Positions 10,343-20,750 of a DNA stretch of 64,000 nt are shown piece by piece. Source of the stretch: Lysobacterales bacterium (GTDB lineage Bacteria; Pseudomonadota; Gammaproteobacteria; Xanthomonadales; Xanthomonadaceae); contig JAATFG010000016.1 of assembly GCA_015655355.1 (NCBI GenBank), positions 1-64,000 on the forward strand, in the 5' to 3' direction. A program made the position numbers and the translations under genes. Positions within the stretch are counted from its first letter, which is position 1. The number at the start of each line of letters is the position of its first letter. The notes under the pieces were generated by a model. It had not been told where the DNA came from. It ran no database searches and was given only the letters and a program-made list of their open reading frames with translations.

Positions 10343-11095
10343 TCAACGCACCTGCAGGCGGCGCGCGTGGCGGACGAACCGCCGCAACAGTTTGCGCGCC
10401 TGCGGCGCCGCCGTCACCTCGCGCGCGGCGGCCAGCGGGCAACGGCCCTCCTTGCGCATGGCCTCGGCGCGGGCGCGCACGTAGCCGCGCATGTGGTGGG
10501 CGGCGAATTCGGGATGGAACTGCACGCCCCAGGCATGCTCGCCGTAACGGAACGCGTGACAGGCATCCTGCGCGGATTTCGCCAGCACCGTGGCTCCCTG
10601 CGGCGGCCTGCTCACCGTCTGCAAATGCGTGGCATGGGCGAGGAAGCGCGGCGGCAGCGCGGAGAACAGCGGGTCGTCGCCGGCCTGCGGATGCAGTTCG
10701 ATGGCGACAGTGCCGGCTTCGCGTCCGGCCGGGTTGTAGCCGACCTCGCCGCCGAGCGCATGCGCCAGCAACTGGTGGCCATAGCAGATGCCGAACACCG
10801 GCACGCCGTCGCCAACCGCATTGCGCAGCCAATCGGCGCTGCGTTCGCTCCACTCGGCCTTGTCGGTGACCATCGCGCCGGAACCGGTGACGATCACGCC
10901 GGCCAGCCCCGCGCGTTGCGGCAGCGCCTCGCCGGCTTCGACGTTGACCACGCCGGTTTCGTGCGCATCCAGCCCGGCGGCGACGCGGATCCAGTGCGGA
11001 AAACCGCCGTAGCGCTTCATCGACTTCACCGGCTGGCCGGTTTCGATGATCAGGAAGTGCTTGTCGAAAACCGGTGCGGAAGTGACGGAATTCAC
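10343..11095 (-). CDS. class I glutamine amidotransferase (GMP-synthase-like)
   Basis: GICYGHQLLAHALGGEVG nucleophile motif and GVQFHPEF; GTG start at 11095 is inferred. Confidence 0.85.
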   Translation of the reverse strand: MNSVTSAPVFDKHFLIIETGQPVKSMKRYGGFPHWIRVAAGLDAHETGVVNVEAGEALPQRAGLAGVIVTGSGAMVTDKAEWSERSADWLRNAVGDGVPVFGICYGHQLLAHALGGEVGYNPAGREAGTVAIELHPQAGDDPLFSALPPRFLAHATHLQTVSRPPQGATVLAKSAQDACHAFRYGEHAWGVQFHPEFAAHHMRGYVRARAEAMRKEGRCPLAAAREVTAAPQARKLLRRFVRHARRLQVR

Positions 11096-11175
11096 GGCGA
11101 AAATGGCGGCATTGCGGGGGCTGGCGCTTATACTAGCCCGCTTTTCCGCAGCATGAATCCGACGGCATTCAGACG

Positions 11176-12147
11176 ATGAAAGGACCACAGCTTGCATCCG
11201 TCACGTTCCAGGGCCTGATCCAGACCCTCAACCAGTACTGGGCCGAACAGGGCTGCGTGCTGATCCAGCCGCTCGACCTCGAAGTCGGCGCCGGCACCTT
11301 CCATCCGGCCACGTTCCTGCGCGCGCTCGGCCCGGAGCCATGGAACGCCGCCTACGTGCAACCGTCGCGCCGCCCCACCGACGGCCGCTACGGCGAAAAC
11401 CCGAACCGCCTGCAACGCTATTACCAGTACCAGGTGGTGATGAAGCCGAACCCGGACAACATCCAGCAGCTGTACCTGGATTCGTTGAAGGCGCTCGGCA
11501 TCGACCCGCAAGTGCACGACCTGCGCTTCGTCGAGGACAACTGGGAATCGCCGACGCTGGGCGCGTGGGGCCTCGGCTGGGAAGTGTGGCTCAACGGCAT
11601 GGAAGTCACCCAGTTCACCTACTTCCAGCAAGCCGGCGGCATCGAGTGCAAGCCGGTGCTCGGCGAAATCACCTACGGCCTCGAACGCCTGTGCATGTAC
11701 CTGCAGAACTGCGACAACGTGTATGACCTGGTGTGGACGGTCGGCCCGCAGGGCGTGGTCAAGTACGGCGACGTGTACCACCAGAACGAAGTCGAGCAGA
11801 GCACCTACAACTTCGAGTACGCCGACGTCGCCGAGTTGTTCCATCGCTTCGATGCCTGCGAGAAGGAAGCGTTGAAGCTGGTCGAAGCCGGCCTGCCGCT
11901 GCCCGCCTACGAGCAGGTGTGCAAGGCCTCGCATTCGTTCAACCTGCTGGACGCGCGCCGCGCGATTTCCGTCACCGAGCGCCAGCGCTACATCCTGCGC
12001 GTGCGCACGCTGTCGCAGGCGGTGGCCAAGGCGTCACTTGCAGCGCGAGCGAAACTCGGGTTCCCGAACCTCAAGGATCCCGACAAGCGCAAGGCGCTCG
12101 GGCTGGATGCAGCCAAGCAAGCAGCCGAAACCAAGGAAGCCGTCTGA
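11176..12147 (+). CDS. glyQ: glycyl-tRNA synthetase alpha subunit
   Basis: [71 protein letters not shown]. Confidence 0.97.
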   Translation: MKGPQLASVTFQGLIQTLNQYWAEQGCVLIQPLDLEVGAGTFHPATFLRALGPEPWNAAYVQPSRRPTDGRYGENPNRLQRYYQYQVVMKPNPDNIQQLYLDSLKALGIDPQVHDLRFVEDNWESPTLGAWGLGWEVWLNGMEVTQFTYFQQAGGIECKPVLGEITYGLERLCMYLQNCDNVYDLVWTVGPQGVVKYGDVYHQNEVEQSTYNFEYADVAELFHRFDACEKEALKLVEAGLPLPAYEQVCKASHSFNLLDARRAISVTERQRYILRVRTLSQAVAKASLAARAKLGFPNLKDPDKRKALGLDAAKQAAETKEAV

Positions 12148-14306
12148 TGTCCGAACAACTTCCCCTCCTCGTCGAACTCGGCACCGAAGAGCTGCCGGTC
12201 AAGGCGCTGCCGGGATTGGCGCAGGCGTTCTTCGACGGCGTGATCGCGGCGCTGGAAAAGCGTGGCGTCGTGGTGGACAAGACCGGCGCCAAGCCGCTGT
12301 ATTCGCCGCGCCGCCTCGCCGTGCTGCTGCCGGGCGTGGACACCGAACAGCCGGAACAGGCCAGCGAAGTGTTCGGCCCGTACTTGAACATCGCGCTCGA
12401 CGCCGAAGGCAACCCGACCAAGGCGCTGGAAGGTTTCGCCGCCAAGGCCGGCGTCGCCTGGACCCAACTGGAAAAGACCAGCGACAACAAGGGCGAGCGC
12501 TTCGTCCATCGCTCGGTCAAGGCCGGCGCCAAGACCGCCGACCTGCTTGGCGACATCGTGCGCGAAGCGGTCGCCGCGATTCCGGTGCCCAAGCCGATGC
12601 GCTGGGGCAACAACGATTACGGTTTCGCCCGCCCGGTGAAATGGCTGGTGCTGATGTTCGGCGACCAGGTCATCGACGCCGAATTGCTTGGCGTGAACTC
12701 GAATCGCTTCAGCCAGGGCCATCGTTTCGAATACGCCAAGCCGGTGTGGATCAACCATCCCTCCGACTACGTGGATGCGCTGCGCACCGCGCACGTGCTG
12801 GTCGATGCCGACGAACGCCGCCAGCGGATCGTCGGCGAAGTCGAGGCCGCGGCGAAGCAGGCCGGCGGCGAGGCGCGCATCACCGACGACAACCTCGGCC
12901 AGGTCGTGTGCCTGACCGAATGGCCGAGCGCGGTGCTGTGCTCGTTCGAGCAGGACTTCCTCGCGGTGCCGCAGGAAGCGCTGATCGAGACGATGGAGGT
13001 CAACCAGAAGTTCTTCCCGGTGCTGCGCGGAGGCAAGCTCACCGAGCATTTCATCGGCGTGGCCAACATCGAATCGAAGGACGTGGCCGAGGTACGCAAG
13101 GGCTACGAGCGGGTGATCCGCCCGCGTTTCGCCGATGCCAAGTTCTTCTTCGACGAAGACTTGAAGCAAGGCCTGGCCGCGATGGGCGAAGGCCTCAAGT
13201 CCGTCACTTATCAAGCCAAGCTCGGCAGCATCGCCGACAAGGTGCAGCGCGTCGCCGCGCTGGCCGAAGCGATTGCGCAGCAAGTGGACGTCGATCCGGC
13301 ACAGGCACGCCGCGCCGCCGAATTGGCGAAGAACGACCTGCAATCGCGCATGGTCAACGAGTTCCCGGAATTGCAGGGCATCGCCGGCCGCCATTACGCC
13401 TTGGTCGACAAGTCGCTGGACGATCTTTCGCCGGATGATCGCAACGCCGTTGCCGTTGCCATCGATGAAAGCTACCAGCCGCGCTTCGCCGGCGACGACA
13501 TCGCGCTGTCGCCGCTGGGCAAGGTGCTGGCGATCGCCGAACGCCTGGATACGCTCGCCGGCGGTTTCGCCGCCGGGTTGAAGCCGACCGGCAACAAAGA
13601 TCCGTTTGCTCTGCGCCGCAATGCACTGGGACTAGCGCGAACCGTCATCGAGAGTGGGTTTGATCTGAACCTGAAAAAAGATGCGCTGATCAACGCCACC
13701 AAGCTGCTGCCATGGGAGCATCTCGTCAGAAAAGCGAAGCTGACCAATGAGACATCGATTGCCAAGATCGACGAGACTCAGTACGAACAGCTTGCCGAAG
13801 AGATCTACGACTTCATCCTCGACCGCCTGCCCGGCTATTACGCCGACAAGGGCGTGCCGGCGGCGCACTTCAACGCCGTCGCCGAATTGAGGCCGGCCTC
13901 GCTGTACGACTTCGACACGCGCCTGGACGCCATCGGCGAATTCGCCCAATTGCCCGAAGCCACCGCGCTGGCCGCGGCGAACAAGCGCATCAACAACATC
14001 CTGAAGAAGGCCGACGGCGCGATCCCGCACCAAATCGACCGCGCCTTGCTCACCGATCCACTCGAAGCCGCATTGGCCGAAGCGGTCGAGGCTGCGCGCG
14101 GCGACACCGACGAGGCCTTGCTCCACCACGACTACGTCAAAGTGCTCGAACGCCTCGCGCAACTGCGACCGCAAGTCGACGCCTTCTTCGACGGCGTGAT
14201 GGTCAACGCCGAGGACCCGGCCGTGCGCGGCAATCGCCTCGCCCTGCTCAAGCGCCTGGCCGACCGCTTCGGCGCGGTCGCGGCGATCGAGCACCTTTCC
14301 GCGTAA
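12147..14306 (+). CDS. glyS: glycyl-tRNA synthetase beta subunit
   Basis: [18 protein letters not shown]...; TGATG overlap with glyQ. Confidence 0.97.
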   Translation: MSEQLPLLVELGTEELPVKALPGLAQAFFDGVIAALEKRGVVVDKTGAKPLYSPRRLAVLLPGVDTEQPEQASEVFGPYLNIALDAEGNPTKALEGFAAKAGVAWTQLEKTSDNKGERFVHRSVKAGAKTADLLGDIVREAVAAIPVPKPMRWGNNDYGFARPVKWLVLMFGDQVIDAELLGVNSNRFSQGHRFEYAKPVWINHPSDYVDALRTAHVLVDADERRQRIVGEVEAAAKQAGGEARITDDNLGQVVCLTEWPSAVLCSFEQDFLAVPQEALIETMEVNQKFFPVLRGGKLTEHFIGVANIESKDVAEVRKGYERVIRPRFADAKFFFDEDLKQGLAAMGEGLKSVTYQAKLGSIADKVQRVAALAEAIAQQVDVDPAQARRAAELAKNDLQSRMVNEFPELQGIAGRHYALVDKSLDDLSPDDRNAVAVAIDESYQPRFAGDDIALSPLGKVLAIAERLDTLAGGFAAGLKPTGNKDPFALRRNALGLARTVIESGFDLNLKKDALINATKLLPWEHLVRKAKLTNETSIAKIDETQYEQLAEEIYDFILDRLPGYYADKGVPAAHFNAVAELRPASLYDFDTRLDAIGEFAQLPEATALAAANKRINNILKKADGAIPHQIDRALLTDPLEAALAEAVEAARGDTDEALLHHDYVKVLERLAQLRPQVDAFFDGVMVNAEDPAVRGNRLALLKRLADRFGAVAAIEHLSA

Positions 14307-14309
14307 TGC

Positions 14310-14425
14310 CGCGCTCCTCCCCCTCGCCTGCGGGGGAGAGGGCTGGGGCGACGAGGGGGCGCATCCCGCGCATTCCCCCTCATCTGACTTTCGGGCTTCT
14401 TTTCCCCCTGCAAGCGCGGGAAAAG
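14310..14425. repeat. intergenic GC-rich dispersed-repeat-like sequence
   Basis: CTCCCCCTCGCCTGCGGGGGAGAGGGCTGGGG...; similar composition to the 28193-28251 element. Confidence 0.45.
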
Positions 14426-14482
14426 AAGTTGAACCTCATCGAGTGTTAACGCGATTGCGCACTCGCCCGCTATGCTTCATGC

Positions 14483-16258
14483 ATGCGCTTCCATCCACTC
14501 GCCATCGTCGCGCTTGCCAGCTTCGCCGTGCCGGCGTGGGCCGCGACCACCATCGACAAGGTCGTCGTCGACGGCATCGACGACGAATTGATGGTTCAGA
14601 ACATCAACGCCGCGCTGAGCCTGAACGAATCGCTCGGCAAGCGCCTCGGCGAAACCCGCCTCGACTACCTGCTCACCCAGGCGCAGACCGAGGCGGCCAC
14701 CGCGCTGGAACCGTTCGGCTACTACTCGCCGACGATCCGCATCGACGCCCCGCGCGGCGCGGCCGACAGCGACGGCCGGGTCAACGACCACATCACCGTC
14801 ACCGTCCACGTCGCCCTCGGCGAGCCGGTGCGGGTACACAACAGCCACATCTTCATCGACGGCGAAGGCGGCGGCGACAAGTACCTGCGGCAGGACATCG
14901 CCGATTTCGCGCCGAAGGTCGGCGACGTGTTCGACCATTCCACCTACGAAGCGAGCAAGCTGAAGATCGTGCAGCGCCTCGCCGACCGCGGCTACCTCGA
15001 CGCCGATTTCAGCCAGCGCAAGGTCGAGGTGACCCGTGCCGCACATGCCGCCGACATCGACCTGGGCTGGGACAGCGGCATCCGCTACGACATGGGGCCG
15101 ACGCGCTTCCACCAGGACTATTTCAACCCGAACCTGTTCAACCGGCTCGTCTACTGGCAGCAGGGCAGCTACTACCACCAAGGCAAGCTCGACCGCCTGC
15201 GCGAATCGCTGGTCGGCCTCGATTACTTCTCCAGCATCGACATCCAGCCGGACGTCGACGATGCGGTCGATGGCGAAGTGCCGATCGACGTCAACCTCAC
15301 CCTGGCCAAGCGCGACATCTACACCTACGGCGTCAGCTACGGCACCGAAAGCGGCCCCGGCGTGCGCGCCGGGCTGGAACGCCGCTACCTCAACAAGCGC
15401 GGGCACAAGCTGTCGGTGCAGCTGGATTACGCAGCCAACCTCAAGGAACTGACCACGATCTACAAGATCCCGGCGTTCAAGTGGCTGGACGGCTGGTACT
15501 CGATCGGCGGCACCGCGCACGACGAACAGACCGACTACATCAACACCCGCCGCATCGACCTGTTCGTCGGCCGCAGCGGCCAGATCAGCCAGCGCCTCAC
15601 CGCCAACGTGTCGATGCACGCGCTGCACGAACGCTGGAGTTACGGTACCGGCACCGACACCAGCTTCGACTACGCCTCGCTGCTGTATCCGGAAGTCGAC
15701 GCGCAATACGTCGACGTCGACGACAAGCTGTTCCCGCGCAAGGGCTTCACCGCCAGCGCGTGGGTGCGCGGCGGGCTGAAGTCGCTGGCCTCCGACGCCA
15801 ACTTCGCCCAGGGTCATCTGCAGGTGTGGGGCTACTGGGGCGTCGGCGCGATCGACCGCATCATCGTCCGCGGCGAAGCCGGCACCACCTTCAGCAACAA
15901 CGACCTGTACGACCTGCCGCCGAGCCTGCGCTTCTTCGCCGGCGGCGACCGCAGCGTGCGCGGCTACGCCTGGCGCGAGGTCGGCCCGCGCCAGGAAAAC
16001 GGCTATGCGCTCGGCGGCAAGAGCGTGCTCAGCGGCAGCGCCGAATACGAGCATTACTTCAACGCCGGCCCTTACGGCATGGCGTTTTTCGTCGATTCCG
16101 GCAGCGCCTTCGACAACTCGCCGAGCTTCCAGACCGGCGCCGGCGTCGGCTTCCGCTGGCGCTCGCCAATCGGCCCGGTGCGCGTGGACCTGGCCCACGG
16201 CTTCGACCATCCCGACCAACAGGTGCAGGTCTACCTCAGCATCGGAGTGGGCCTGTGA
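14483..16258 (+). CDS. tamA: translocation/assembly module TamA (Omp85 family)
   Basis: Signal peptide, POTRA-like N-terminus, SVRGYAWREVGP and PVRVDLAHGF...VQVYLSIGVGL C-terminus; followed by TamB. Confidence 0.9.
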   Translation: MRFHPLAIVALASFAVPAWAATTIDKVVVDGIDDELMVQNINAALSLNESLGKRLGETRLDYLLTQAQTEAATALEPFGYYSPTIRIDAPRGAADSDGRVNDHITVTVHVALGEPVRVHNSHIFIDGEGGGDKYLRQDIADFAPKVGDVFDHSTYEASKLKIVQRLADRGYLDADFSQRKVEVTRAAHAADIDLGWDSGIRYDMGPTRFHQDYFNPNLFNRLVYWQQGSYYHQGKLDRLRESLVGLDYFSSIDIQPDVDDAVDGEVPIDVNLTLAKRDIYTYGVSYGTESGPGVRAGLERRYLNKRGHKLSVQLDYAANLKELTTIYKIPAFKWLDGWYSIGGTAHDEQTDYINTRRIDLFVGRSGQISQRLTANVSMHALHERWSYGTGTDTSFDYASLLYPEVDAQYVDVDDKLFPRKGFTASAWVRGGLKSLASDANFAQGHLQVWGYWGVGAIDRIIVRGEAGTTFSNNDLYDLPPSLRFFAGGDRSVRGYAWREVGPRQENGYALGGKSVLSGSAEYEHYFNAGPYGMAFFVDSGSAFDNSPSFQTGAGVGFRWRSPIGPVRVDLAHGFDHPDQQVQVYLSIGVGL

Positions 16259-19200
16259 ACGCGGCGCCGCAAAAATCGCCGCCGCGCGCATCGCGCCTGC
16301 GCCGGTTCGCGCTGCTCGGCGTGGCGGCATTGATCGTGGCGTGCGCGTTGCTTGGCGCCGGCGCGTATTGGCTGTTGAATACCGAAGCCGGGCGCGACGC
16401 GCTGCTGAAACAGGTCCTCGCGCACCTGCCGCAAGGCACGACCCTGAAATGGCAGCGCATCGACGGCGCGCTGGCCGGGCCGCTGCAGATCGACGGCCTC
16501 GCCTTCGACCAGGGCGGGATCCACTTCCACGCGCAGCAGCTCCGCATCGACCTCGCCCTGCTGCCGCTGCTGCACAAGCACGTGCGCCTGGACCAACTGC
16601 AAGTACGCGGCGCCGTGCTGGAAATGCCGGCCAGCGCGGACAGCGGCGAACCGTTCAAGCTGCCGCAATGGCCGGACGTGCTGCCGGACATCACCTTGCC
16701 GGTTTCGATCCAGGCTGACGCGATCGAGATCGACGGCTTCAAGTTCGTGCAGGCCGGCAGCGAAGTCATCGACGTGCAGCGCGCGCGCGGCGGCCTCGAC
16801 ATCGGCAACGGCTACGCGCGACTCGACCATCTCGACGTGCGCAGCGACCGCGGCACCTTCACCGCCAACGGCCGCTACGAGCCGAACCGGCGCTACCGCA
16901 CCGACCTGCTCGCCACCGCCGTGTTTCCCGCGCAGCGTGGACATGCACCGGCGAATTTCGGCCTGGTCGCGCGCGGCGACCGCAAGCACATGCTGATGGC
17001 GCTGGCCGGCAACGCGCCGGCGCCGCTGCGGATCAGCGCCGAAGTGACGGGCCAGCACAAGCCGGACTGGAGTTTCAGCGGCAGCAGCGCGGATTTCGAT
17101 CCGGCCGTGCTCGGCCTCGTCGCCGACAGCCTGCCGTTCCAGTTCGACCTGCATGCCGACGGCCACGCCGGCGGCACCCTGCTGCACGGCACCCTGGCGC
17201 AGGGCGAGCGCTTCAGCGCGAAGATCGATCCGTCGAGCATCGCCATCGACGACAACCAGCAGCTCACGGTCAAGCCGCTGGTGCTGGAAGTGTTCGACGG
17301 CCGCGTGCTGGTCAACGGCACGGCCGATTTCCGCGATGCGGCCAACCCGGCGTTCAATTTCGTCGTCGAGGCGCAGAAGCTGCGCTGGGGCGGCGATGCC
17401 AAAACCCATGCCGACGACGTGGTCGCCAATGCCGACCTTGGCGTCGCCGGCAAGCTCAAGGGCTGGTCGGCGCTGGGCACCGCCAAGCTGGTGCGCGGCA
17501 GCGAGGCCGCCGCGCTCGACTACGGCGTGCACGGCGACGATGCGCAGGCGACGATCGACAAGCTGCACGCGCAGATGCCGACCGGCACGCTCGATGCGAA
17601 CGGCAAGCTGGCGTGGGCGCCGCAGCTGGCGTGGCAGCTCGGCGCGCAGCTGGCCGGGTTCGATCCGGGCTATTTCGTGCCGCAGTTCGCCGGCAACCTG
17701 TCGGGCAACTTCGACACCGATGGCGGGCTCGACCCGAACGGCACGGTCAATGCCAACCTGCACGTGCCGCAATTGCAGGGCACGCTGCGCGGCCGCGCGC
17801 TCGACGGCCACGGCGATTTCACCCTGCACGGCGCCAATGGCGAAGGCCAGCTCGCGCTGCGCCTCGGCGGATCGAACCTCGATGCTAAGGGCAAGGTCGG
17901 CGACACCCTCGACATTTCCGCGCAACTGCAGCCGCTGCAATTGTCCGACCTGCTGCCCGACACCAGCGGCGAACTGCGCGGCACCCTGCAATTGCACGGC
18001 ACGCGCACCGCGCCGGACGTGGATGCGCAACTGCACGGCAGCAACCTCGCGTGGCAGGGTTACAAGGCGCAGTCGCTCGACGTCCACGGCCATCTGCCGT
18101 GGCAGGGCGGCAACGGCGAATTGCACGCCCAGGCCAGCGGCCTCGAGGCCGGCATCGCCCTGCAATCGCTGCAACTCGATGCGCGCGGCGCGGTCGAGAA
18201 CCTGCATGTCAGCGCCGGCGCGCGCAGCGACATGGGCAACCTCGACCTGCAAGGCAGCGCCCTGAAGCAGGGCGACAACTGGCAAGGCACGCTGGACGCA
18301 CTGCGCATCGCGCCGATGAAGGGCGGCGCGTGGACGCTGCAGCAGCGCGCGCAATTCGCGCAGAAGGGCGAGGCGTATTCGCTGTCCAACACCTGCCTGG
18401 CGACGCAAAGCGATGGCGGTGGCAGCGTGTGCGTGCGCGTGGACTGGCCGCACGACGGCGTCACCGCGCACGCCGACGCGCTGCCGTTGACGCTGGTGCA
18501 GCCATGGCTGCCGAAGGACAACAACCGCCCGATCAACCTGCGCGGCGCGCTCAAGCTCGACGCGGACTTCAAGCCGCAAGGCAAGGCGTGGCTGGGCGAC
18601 GTGCACGTCGCATCGAGCGAAGGCGGGTTGAAACTCGGCAAGAACGCACGCGGCGAAATCGTCACCTACGACAATTTCAGCCTCGACGCGAGCTTCGACC
18701 CGGACACGATCAAGGGCCGGCTCGGCACCGGCTTCCACGGCGACGGCTACGTCGACGCGACCTTCGACACCGGCTGGAACGATTGGTCGCCGCTGAAGGG
18801 CGACCTGTACTTCCACAACTCGCGCCTGTTCTGGATCGAATTGTTCTCGCCGGACCTGGTGCAGCCCAGCGGCGTGCTCGCCGGCCACGTCGCCGTCGCC
18901 GGCACGCGCGGCAAGCCGCTGCTCAGCGGCGAAGCGACGATGGCGGATTTCTCCGGCGAACTGCCCGCGCTCGGCATCGCCCTCACCGATGGCAACGGCG
19001 AACTGAGCGCGCAGAGCGACGGCAGCGCGAAGATCAGCGCCAACTTCCATTCCAAATCGACGACCGGCGACGCGGATGCGGAAAAGAACGCGTCCGGCAA
19101 AGGCACGCTCGGCGTGACCGGCAGCCTGTCGTGGCTGGACACGAACGCGCCGCTGCGCTTCGACATCCGCGGCGACGATTTCCTCGTCGCCGACACCACC

Positions 19201-20097
19201 CAGCTGCGCGCGGTCGCCGCGCCGGACATGCATGTCGAAGTGGCGAACAACACCATCGCGGTCAGCGGCAAGGTGGCGATCCCGAATGCGAGCATCAACC
19301 TGGAGAAACTCGACACCGGCGTGTCCGCGTCCGAGGACGTGGTCGTGCTCGACCCGGCCGATCCGCAGCGCACGCCGAGTTCGCGACTCGATCTGGCGCT
19401 CGACATCGCCCTGGCTGGCGACGACAAGGTCAAGCTCAAGGGCTACGGCCTCGACGGCGCGCTCAGCGGCGACCTGCGTGTGCGTTCGCGCCCCGGCCAG
19501 TCGATGCTCGCCAACGGCCAGCTTGACGTCGACGGCCGCTACACCGCCTACGGGCAGAAACTCACGATCAGCGATGGCTCGCTGAGCTGGAGCAACGCGC
19601 CGGTGTCCGACCCGGTGATCAAGCTGCGTGCGCAGCGCGAAGTGGTCAGCGCGAACGTGACGGCCGGCATCGACGTCAGCGGCCGCGCCTCGCGGCCGGT
19701 GGCGAAAGTGTGGAGCGATCCGCAACTGCCCGAATCCGAAGCGCTTGCGTACCTCGTGCTCGGCCGTTCGCTGGGCACCGCCAGCAGCCAGGAAAGCCAG
19801 CAGATCAGCGCGGCCAACTCGGCGCTGTCCGCCGGCGCCGGCCTGATCGCCTCGCAGCTCGGCGCCAAGATCGGCCTCGACGACGCCGGCGTGCTCGAAT
19901 CGCGCACCCTCGGCGGCAACGTGTTCGGCGTCGGCAAATACCTTTCGCCGAAGCTGTACGTCAGCTACGGCGTGTCGATGGTCGGCGCCGGCAGCGCGGT
20001 CACCCTGAAATACCTGCTGCGCAAGGGCTTCGACATGGAAGTGGAATCGAGCAACGTGGAGACGCGCGGCTCGCTCAACTGGCGCAAGGAGAAGTGA
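16255..20097 (+). CDS. tamB: translocation/assembly module TamB
   Basis: 1280 aa from GTG start overlapping the tamA stop; C-terminal VWSDPQLPESEALAYLVLGR...YVSYGVSM. Confidence 0.92.
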   Translation: MNAAPQKSPPRASRLRRFALLGVAALIVACALLGAGAYWLLNTEAGRDALLKQVLAHLPQGTTLKWQRIDGALAGPLQIDGLAFDQGGIHFHAQQLRIDLALLPLLHKHVRLDQLQVRGAVLEMPASADSGEPFKLPQWPDVLPDITLPVSIQADAIEIDGFKFVQAGSEVIDVQRARGGLDIGNGYARLDHLDVRSDRGTFTANGRYEPNRRYRTDLLATAVFPAQRGHAPANFGLVARGDRKHMLMALAGNAPAPLRISAEVTGQHKPDWSFSGSSADFDPAVLGLVADSLPFQFDLHADGHAGGTLLHGTLAQGERFSAKIDPSSIAIDDNQQLTVKPLVLEVFDGRVLVNGTADFRDAANPAFNFVVEAQKLRWGGDAKTHADDVVANADLGVAGKLKGWSALGTAKLVRGSEAAALDYGVHGDDAQATIDKLHAQMPTGTLDANGKLAWAPQLAWQLGAQLAGFDPGYFVPQFAGNLSGNFDTDGGLDPNGTVNANLHVPQLQGTLRGRALDGHGDFTLHGANGEGQLALRLGGSNLDAKGKVGDTLDISAQLQPLQLSDLLPDTSGELRGTLQLHGTRTAPDVDAQLHGSNLAWQGYKAQSLDVHGHLPWQGGNGELHAQASGLEAGIALQSLQLDARGAVENLHVSAGARSDMGNLDLQGSALKQGDNWQGTLDALRIAPMKGGAWTLQQRAQFAQKGEAYSLSNTCLATQSDGGGSVCVRVDWPHDGVTAHADALPLTLVQPWLPKDNNRPINLRGALKLDADFKPQGKAWLGDVHVASSEGGLKLGKNARGEIVTYDNFSLDASFDPDTIKGRLGTGFHGDGYVDATFDTGWNDWSPLKGDLYFHNSRLFWIELFSPDLVQPSGVLAGHVAVAGTRGKPLLSGEATMADFSGELPALGIALTDGNGELSAQSDGSAKISANFHSKSTTGDADAEKNASGKGTLGVTGSLSWLDTNAPLRFDIRGDDFLVADTTQLRAVAAPDMHVEVANNTIAVSGKVAIPNASINLEKLDTGVSASEDVVVLDPADPQRTPSSRLDLALDIALAGDDKVKLKGYGLDGALSGDLRVRSRPGQSMLANGQLDVDGRYTAYGQKLTISDGSLSWSNAPVSDPVIKLRAQREVVSANVTAGIDVSGRASRPVAKVWSDPQLPESEALAYLVLGRSLGTASSQESQQISAANSALSAGAGLIASQLGAKIGLDDAGVLESRTLGGNVFGVGKYLSPKLYVSYGVSMVGAGSAVTLKYLLRKGFDMEVESSNVETRGSLNWRKEK

Positions 20098-20098
20098 T

Positions 20099-20425
20099 TC
20101 AAGCCTGCGCCTGCCGGCTGCGCGCGAACAGCTTGCCCTTGCGCAGCAGGCGTTCGCCGCGCATCACGTGCAGGATGTAGACCCGGCCGGTTTTCGCCTC
20201 GTGCCGATAGAACGCGCGGCATGGCAACTCGATGATTTGCCGATAGCGTGAACGCTTCAGTTCGGCTGGGCGGCTGCCGCTTTCGGGGAACTCGGCCAAT
20301 TGCCCGACATGCTCGAAAACGCGCCTGACCAGTTCAGACGCGGCCGGCGGGTTTTCCAGCGCGATGTAATCGGCGATCGCGTCCAGGTCGGAAAGCGCCG
20401 GCTCGGTCCAGATTATTTCAGCCAT
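20099..20425 (-). CDS. ParE/RelE-family toxin
   Basis: IIWTEPALSDLDAIADYIALENP...RYRQIIELPCRAFYRHEAKTGRVYILHVMRGER. Confidence 0.88.
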   Translation of the reverse strand: MAEIIWTEPALSDLDAIADYIALENPPAASELVRRVFEHVGQLAEFPESGSRPAELKRSRYRQIIELPCRAFYRHEAKTGRVYILHVMRGERLLRKGKLFARSRQAQA

Positions 20426-20670
20426 CGCGCCATGCGTGACTTGGCTTGCGCATGGCTCAGCGTGCGCCCTTCGGCGATGGCCTGCTCGCCACGGGCAATG
20501 CTTTCCAGCACGTCCATGCGCTGCTGCAACAACTCCCAGCTTTCCACGTCAACCAGATACGCACTCGGCAACCCGTGCTGGGTGATCAGGATCGGTTGTT
20601 TTTCGCGCTCCACGTCGGCCAGCAATTCGCTGGTCTGGCGCTTCAGGGTGGTGGCCAGTTCGGTTCGCAT
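20413..20670 (-). CDS. Phd/YefM-family antitoxin
   Basis: LLADVEREKQPILITQHGLPSAYLVDVESWE; overlaps toxin by 13 nt. Confidence 0.85.
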   Translation of the reverse strand: MRTELATTLKRQTSELLADVEREKQPILITQHGLPSAYLVDVESWELLQQRMDVLESIARGEQAIAEGRTLSHAQAKSRMARWLK

Positions 20671-20674
20671 GGCA

Positions 20675-20692
20675 GTGACATTAAAGTATCAC
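20675..20692 (-). promoter_or_regulatory. operator/-10-like region upstream of the ParE/Phd pair
   Basis: Imperfect palindrome GTGACATTAAAGTATCAC just upstream of the antitoxin start. Confidence 0.35.
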
Positions 20693-20750
20693 TTGCCGGC
20701 ACGCAAGCGCCGTGGCCGTGCGAGAATCGCCCTTTTCCGGGAACCGCCGC

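Noticed and set aside
16231-19725. 1164-aa antisense ORF
   Set aside because: Shadow of tamB with no recognisable domain
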